Of a DNA stretch of 45,189 nt, positions 41,416-45,189 are shown piece by piece. Position numbers and translations under genes: made by a program. Position 1 is the stretch's first letter, and every line of letters starts with the position of its first letter. Below the pieces are notes generated by a model. The model was not told where the DNA came from. It saw only the letters and a program-made list of their open reading frames with translations, and did no database searches. This stretch comes from Pseudomonas inefficax (GTDB taxonomy: Bacteria; Pseudomonadota; Gammaproteobacteria; Pseudomonadales; Pseudomonadaceae): the NCBI RefSeq assembly GCF_900277125.1, contig NZ_OPYN01000019.1, positions 1 through 45,189 of the forward strand, in the 5' to 3' direction.

Positions 41416-42216
41416 TCAGCCCTCCCAACCGGCCTGGTAGAGCTTGCCATGGGCTTTGTCCAAGGCTGCGCGCACCACCGGCGAGTGCTGGTAGATGTCG
41501 ACGAACCTGGCCAGGCGAGGGTCATCCTTGCTTTGCGGGCGAATGACGAACTGGATCACGTATTCCTTGTTTTCCAGACCGTCGAACAGCAGTGCGGAGG
41601 CAGCGTCGAAGCTGTTGGCCAGGCGGATGTAGGCCGGGTAGCCCTGCACCAGGTCGGCGTCGTCATAGGCACGTACCAGCTGCACAGCCTCTACCTGAAG
41701 GATTTTCAGCTTTTTCGGGTTGGCGACGATGTCGTCCTCGGTGGCCTTGTAGCCGACCCCCGGCTTGAGGGTGATCAGCCCGGCCTTGGCCAGCAGCTGC
41801 AGGCCACGGCCGCTGTTGATCGGGTCGTTGGCGATGGCCACGCTGGCGCCTTCGGGCAGGTCGGCGAAGCTCTTGTACTTTTTCGAGTACAGGCCGACGT
41901 TGTTGATGATGCCGGGGGCGTAGGGCACCAGGTTGAAGCCTGCAGCCGCCTTGGCGTTCTCCAGGAACGGGATGTGCTGGAAGTAGTTCACGTCGATGTC
42001 GCCGCTGTTGAGGCTGACATTGGGGGCGATCCAGTCGCTGAACTCGACCAGCTTCACTTCCAGGCCTTGCTTGTGCGCTTCTTCCACTGCGGCTTCCAGC
42101 GGGATGGCAAAGGCCGAGGTGGTGCCGATCTTCAGCGGTTCGACAGCCAACGCGCTGGCGGACAGACCAAGGGTGAGGGCGATGGCCGCGACGGGCCGGA
42201 ACAGTTTATCAAGCAT
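41416..42216 (-). CDS. MetQ/NlpA-family substrate-binding protein without lipobox
   Basis: This 266-residue binding protein has a signal peptide ([18 protein letters not shown]) cleaved by ordinary signal peptidase. No Cys lipobox is present, whereas E. coli MetQ is a lipoprotein, so this one should be freely periplasmic. The NlpA fold is clear: [36 protein letters not shown] and [17 protein letters not shown] 9 nt upstream supports ATG 42216, which overlaps the monooxygenase stop by 8 bp. The overlap ties import of the solute to the flavin monooxygenase. Confidence 0.88.
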   Translation of the reverse strand: MLDKLFRPVAAIALTLGLSASALAVEPLKIGTTSAFAIPLEAAVEEAHKQGLEVKLVEFSDWIAPNVSLNSGDIDVNYFQHIPFLENAKAAAGFNLVPYAPGIINNVGLYSKKYKSFADLPEGASVAIANDPINSGRGLQLLAKAGLITLKPGVGYKATEDDIVANPKKLKILQVEAVQLVRAYDDADLVQGYPAYIRLANSFDAASALLFDGLENKEYVIQFVIRPQSKDDPRLARFVDIYQHSPVVRAALDKAHGKLYQAGWEG

Positions 42217-43600
42217 GGTGCAGGGCTCCAGTCGGGGCAGGGGTAGAGGTAAAGCGGTAAGCCGAGCCAGGGTGGTCGGCGGGCAGGTGCGGGTGGTCGG
42301 CCTGGAACAGTTTTTCGCGCAGGGTGCCTTCGGCGTAGGCGGTCTTGTAGCGGCCACGCTGTTGCAACTGCGGGATGACCAGGTCGATGAAGTCCTCGAA
42401 GCTTTCCGGGGTTACGGTGCGGGTCAGGTTGAAACCGTCCAGGCCGGTTTCATCGATCCAGGCGATCAGCTCCTCGGCCACCTGCTCGGGCGCGCCGACC
42501 AAGGTCACGTAACGGCCACCCAGTGCGTGCTGCTGCAGCAGGCGCCGGCGGGTCCAGGCGTTTTCCTGCAACTGGCGCGTGGCGGACTGGATGGCGTTGC
42601 CCTGGCTGAAGGCAATTGGCTCGTCCAGGGCGTAGGCGGCGAAGTCGATGCCGGTGGACGCTGCGAAATGCGCGACCCCGGCCTCGGCGCTGGCATGGTG
42701 CAGGTACTCGGCATGCTTGGCCTGGGCCTGCTGCTCGGTGGCGGCGACGATCACCGTGATGCCCATGAACACCTTGACCGCCTGCGGGTCGCGGCCAGCG
42801 GCCTGGGCGGCGGCGCGCACCTTGTCGACCTGGGCGCGCGTGGCGGCCTTGTCCTGGCCACTGATGAACACGCATTCGGCATGGTTACCGGCGAAGGCCA
42901 GGCCACGCTGCGAGCTGCCGGCCTGGAACAGTACCGGTGTACGCTGTGGCGAGGGCTCGCACAGGTGGTAGCCGTCGACCTTGTAGAACTCGCCCTGGTG
43001 ATCGACCTTGCGCACCTTTTCGGGCCTGGCATACACGCGCTGCTGGCGGTCGGCGACCACGGCATCGTCGGCCCAGCTGCCTTCCAGCAGTTTGTACAGC
43101 ACTTGCAGGTATTCGTCGGCCTGGTCGTAGCGCCGGTCATGCTCAGGTTGCTGCGTCAGGCCCATGGCCCGAGCGGCGCTGTCGAGGTAGCCGGTGACGA
43201 TGTTCCAGCCCACCCGGCCATTGCTCAGGTGGTCCAGGGTGGAAAGGCGCCGGGCGAACAGGTACGGCGCTTCGTAGGTGAGGTTGGCGGTAAGGCCGAA
43301 GCCCAGGTGGCGGGTGACGGCGGCCATGGCCGAGACCAGCAGCAACGGGTCGTTTACCGGCAGCTGGATGGACTCCTTGAGGGTGAGGTCCAGCGACTGA
43401 CCGTAGATGTCGTAGGTGCCGACGATGTCGGCGATGAACAGCCCGTCGAACAGGCCGCGCTCCAGCAGGCGCGCCAGGCTGGTCCAGTAGTCGAGGGTCT
43501 TGTACTGGGTCGAGGTGTCCCGTGGGTGGGTCCACAGGCCGTGGTTGATGTGCCCGATGCAGTTCATGTTGAAGGCATTGAGCAGGATCTGCTTGGCCAT
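42209..43600 (-). CDS. FMNH2-dependent monooxygenase, NtaA/SnaA/DszA family
   Basis: This 463-residue enzyme has a bacterial-luciferase-like TIM barrel. It is in the NtaA/SnaA/DszA subgroup: it starts KQILLNAFNMNCIGHINHGL and carries NDPLLLVSAMAAVTRHLGFG, YEAPYLFARRLSTLDHLSNG and RVGWNIVTGYL. These enzymes use reduced flavin from a separate reductase to oxygenate substrates such as dibenzothiophene sulfone, nitrilotriacetate or alkyl sulfones. No flavin reductase gene lies in the window. It is coupled on both sides: ATG overlaps the sfnB-like stop by one base (TGATG), and its stop lies inside the binding-protein start. The substrate is probably an organosulfur compound. Confidence 0.88.
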   Translation of the reverse strand: MAKQILLNAFNMNCIGHINHGLWTHPRDTSTQYKTLDYWTSLARLLERGLFDGLFIADIVGTYDIYGQSLDLTLKESIQLPVNDPLLLVSAMAAVTRHLGFGLTANLTYEAPYLFARRLSTLDHLSNGRVGWNIVTGYLDSAARAMGLTQQPEHDRRYDQADEYLQVLYKLLEGSWADDAVVADRQQRVYARPEKVRKVDHQGEFYKVDGYHLCEPSPQRTPVLFQAGSSQRGLAFAGNHAECVFISGQDKAATRAQVDKVRAAAQAAGRDPQAVKVFMGITVIVAATEQQAQAKHAEYLHHASAEAGVAHFAASTGIDFAAYALDEPIAFSQGNAIQSATRQLQENAWTRRRLLQQHALGGRYVTLVGAPEQVAEELIAWIDETGLDGFNLTRTVTPESFEDFIDLVIPQLQQRGRYKTAYAEGTLREKLFQADHPHLPADHPGSAYRFTSTPAPTGALHHA

Positions 43601-44781
43601 CAGATGGTCCCCCGACGTGGTGGGTTGGCATCGTTCAGGTAGTAGTTACCGATGGCGTGGTACTTCCAGCGCACCGGGTCGTGCAGGGTGTGCACGCGGG
43701 CGTTGCGCCAGTGGCGGTCGAGGTTGTGTTCGGCCAGGGTGGCCTGGCTACCGCCCAGTTCGAACAGCGTGGTGCCGGCAGCGAGGGAAATCTCGGTGCT
43801 GATGGCGCGGGCCTCGGCCACCGCGATGGATGCGGCAGCCACGTTGTCGGCAGTGCTGTCGTCGCGGGCACGGTCCAGGTATTCGCCGGCACGCTCCAGC
43901 AAGGCTTCGGCGGCGTGCAGGCGGATCGCCAGGTGGCCGAAGCTCTTCAGCGTCAGCGGGTCATCGCTGGCCTTGTCCAGGCCAGAGTCGACCCAGGGGC
44001 GGCTGCGGGTGCGCACGAAGTGCAGGGCATCTTCGTAGGCGGCGCGAGCGATGCCGGTGTCGATGGCCGCATGAAGGATCTGCGCCAGCGGGCCGACCGG
44101 GGTGGGGCGTTCGAAGGCGCTCTGGAACGGCACCACATCGTCGGCACTGACATGAACGTTGTCGAACACCACCGAGCCGCTGCCTGTGGTGCGCTGGCCG
44201 AAACCGCTCCAGTCGTCGATAACCTTCAGGCCCTGGCTGTCGGCCGGGACGAAGGCCAGGTGCTGCACGCCCTGTTCATCGACCACCGAAGTGGGAATGC
44301 GCTGGGCGTAGATGGCGCCGGTTGAGTAGAACTTGCGGCCGTTGATGCGAAAGCCATTGCCGTAGCGGGTCAGGCGAGTGGTGCGCTCGTTGGCGGTCTT
44401 GGTGCCCAGTTCGGCCAGGGCGTTGCCGAAGCGCTTGCCCGCCAGTACTTCGGCGTACAGGCGTTGTTGCTGTTCAGGCGTGCCGTTTACCCGCAGCACT
44501 TCCAGTGCGTAGAAATGGTTTTGCGGGATCTGCCCGAGCGAGCCGTCGGCCTGAGCGATGCGGGCGATGACCTTGGCCAGGGTGATGTTGGACACGCCGG
44601 CGCCGCCAAAGGCCTTGGGCACGCTGATGGCCCACAGGCCGGAGCGGGTGAACAGTTCCAGTTCGGCGTGCGGCAGGCGGCGCTCGCGGTCGCGCAGGGC
44701 GCTGTCGCGGCGTAGCTGTTGGGCGACTTCTTCGGCGACGTTCAGGGCTTCGGTGTCGCTGGTGATGATGTTTGTAGTCAT
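43600..44781 (-). CDS. sfnB: SfnB-family acyl-CoA-dehydrogenase-like oxidoreductase
   Basis: This 393-residue flavoprotein has the acyl-CoA dehydrogenase fold but is of the sulfur-acquisition SfnB/DszC type. It begins TEALNVAEEVAQQLRRDSAL, the middle has TKTANERTTRLTRYGNGFRI and FYSTGAIYAQRIPTSVVDEQ, and it ends RHWRNARVHTLHDPVRWKYHAIGNYYLN, the TIGR04022-like C-terminus. Family members are FMN-dependent monooxygenases or oxidoreductases for sulfones and related compounds. GGAG precedes ATG 44781. The gene begins the visible operon with the DszA-like monooxygenase and MetQ-N-I transporter. A close paralogue lies immediately upstream. Confidence 0.87.
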   Translation of the reverse strand: MTTNIITSDTEALNVAEEVAQQLRRDSALRDRERRLPHAELELFTRSGLWAISVPKAFGGAGVSNITLAKVIARIAQADGSLGQIPQNHFYALEVLRVNGTPEQQQRLYAEVLAGKRFGNALAELGTKTANERTTRLTRYGNGFRINGRKFYSTGAIYAQRIPTSVVDEQGVQHLAFVPADSQGLKVIDDWSGFGQRTTGSGSVVFDNVHVSADDVVPFQSAFERPTPVGPLAQILHAAIDTGIARAAYEDALHFVRTRSRPWVDSGLDKASDDPLTLKSFGHLAIRLHAAEALLERAGEYLDRARDDSTADNVAAASIAVAEARAISTEISLAAGTTLFELGGSQATLAEHNLDRHWRNARVHTLHDPVRWKYHAIGNYYLNDANPPRRGTI

Positions 44782-44791
44782 GGTGTTCTCC

Positions 44792-44910
44792 GGGGGCCGC
44801 TGCGCGGCCCTTCGCGGGCTCGCCCGCTCCCACAGGTAAAGTGATGCCTGTTCAGGCGCTGGTAATCCTGTGGGAGCGGGCGAGCCCGCGAAGGGCTGCG
44901 CAGCAGCCCC
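44792..44910. repeat. REP pair between two sfnB paralogues
   Basis: Inverted copies lie at 44792-44836 and 44867-44910. Each has the GCGGGCTCGCCCGC core and a side hairpin (GGCCGC-TGC-GCGGCC or GGGCTGCGCAGCAGCCC). The pair separates the upstream sfnB paralogue from the sfnB-like gene on the same strand. Confidence 0.9.
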
Positions 44911-44922
44911 AAAGGCAGCAAG

Positions 44923-45189
44923 TCAGATCCAGGAATGCCGCGCAGGCAAGGTGCCGTTCAGGTAGTACGCGCCAACCGCGTGGTACTTCCAGCGCACCGG
45001 GTCGTGCAGGGTGTGCACCCGGGCATTGCGCCAGTGGCGGTCGAGGTTGAACTCGGCGAGGGTGGCGCGGCTGCCGGCCAGCTCGAACAGCTTTTCGCTG
45101 GCCTGCAGGGCAATTTCGGTCGTCAGTACCTTGGCCTCGGCCACCGCGATCGAGGCCCGCGCCGCGCTTGCTGTATCGATCGGCGCGGC
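44923..45189 (-). CDS. sfnB: Second SfnB-family oxidoreductase, C-terminal part
   Basis: Only the last 88 residues are in the window; the reading frame is open to the right edge. The sequence ends FNLDRHWRNARVHTLHDPVRWKYHAVGAYYLNGTLPARHSWI. Its C-terminus is almost identical to that of the neighbouring sfnB-like gene (shared RHWRNARVHTLHDPVRWKYH), while the region before and after differs more. This is a tandem paralogue. Whether the rest is intact cannot be judged. Confidence 0.85.
   Translation of the reverse strand, partial: AAPIDTASAARASIAVAEAKVLTTEIALQASEKLFELAGSRATLAEFNLDRHWRNARVHTLHDPVRWKYHAVGAYYLNGTLPARHSWI

Noticed and set aside
41416..42216. MetQ-like protein as a lipoprotein
   Set aside because: No cysteine follows the signal sequence; it reads [10 protein letters not shown], a standard signal peptidase I site.
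44792..44910. Repeated palindromes considered as CRISPR or integron elements
   Set aside because: The repeats are inverted pairs with variable spacers and the REP core. There are no regularly spaced direct repeats, cas genes or integrase.

Overview
The window is chromosomal DNA from a fluorescent Pseudomonas, most likely of the Pseudomonas putida group. The evidence is the GC-rich coding style, an algP-type histone H1-like gene at the left edge, the gabDT pair, and about eleven loci of the putida-type REP palindrome built around the core GTGGGAGCGG. No transposase, integrase, phage gene, rRNA or CRISPR array was seen. The species assignment is inferred from gene content and order.

Positions 1-12.7 kb hold housekeeping and small-protein genes: the algP 3' end, a TIGR02444-like gene, an ABC-F ATPase with an MscS-like channel, a LysE exporter, an nfeD-slipin pair, a YbaK-like deacylase, a DUF2789 protein, a CBS-domain protein, an M20 peptidase, a three-gene envelope operon and tRNA-Arg(CCG). 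Positions 12.9-20.2 kb hold a tightly packed eight-gene operon. It encodes a GntR regulator, an AprA-like flavoprotein, an AprB-like di-[4Fe-4S] protein, a NitT/TauT-type ABC importer whose binding protein carries a NosL-like C-terminal domain, a HEAT-repeat protein and a DUF971 protein. I recognise no assigned function for this set and regard it as the best candidate for an undescribed system.

Positions 20.4-30.4 kb match the sulfate-ester scavenging locus known from P. putida S-313: atsC, atsB (double-length permease), divergent atsR-atsK, the LysR regulator sftR, and divergent sftP-astA. TonB-dependent uptake (SftP) and ABC import (AtsRBC) would deliver sulfate esters to two cytoplasmic enzymes, the 2-oxoglutarate dioxygenase AtsK and the arylsulfotransferase AstA. 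Positions 30.7-33.6 kb carry gabD and gabT. Positions 33.8-39.6 kb carry signalling genes (a degenerate receiver-HDOD protein, a PAS-GGDEF cyclase and a PAS-GGDEF-EAL protein) around a fatty acid desaturase. Positions 39.7-45.2 kb, all on the minus strand, form a second organosulfur unit: two SfnB-family oxidoreductases (one cut by the window edge), a DszA/NtaA-type flavin monooxygenase and a MetQ-N-I-type importer.

Sulfur scavenging is the main theme: three ABC importers each sit with redox enzymes of sulfur-related families. REP palindromes occupy most intergenic gaps. One lies between two genes of the AprAB-like operon and another lies inside the coding sequence of atsB.
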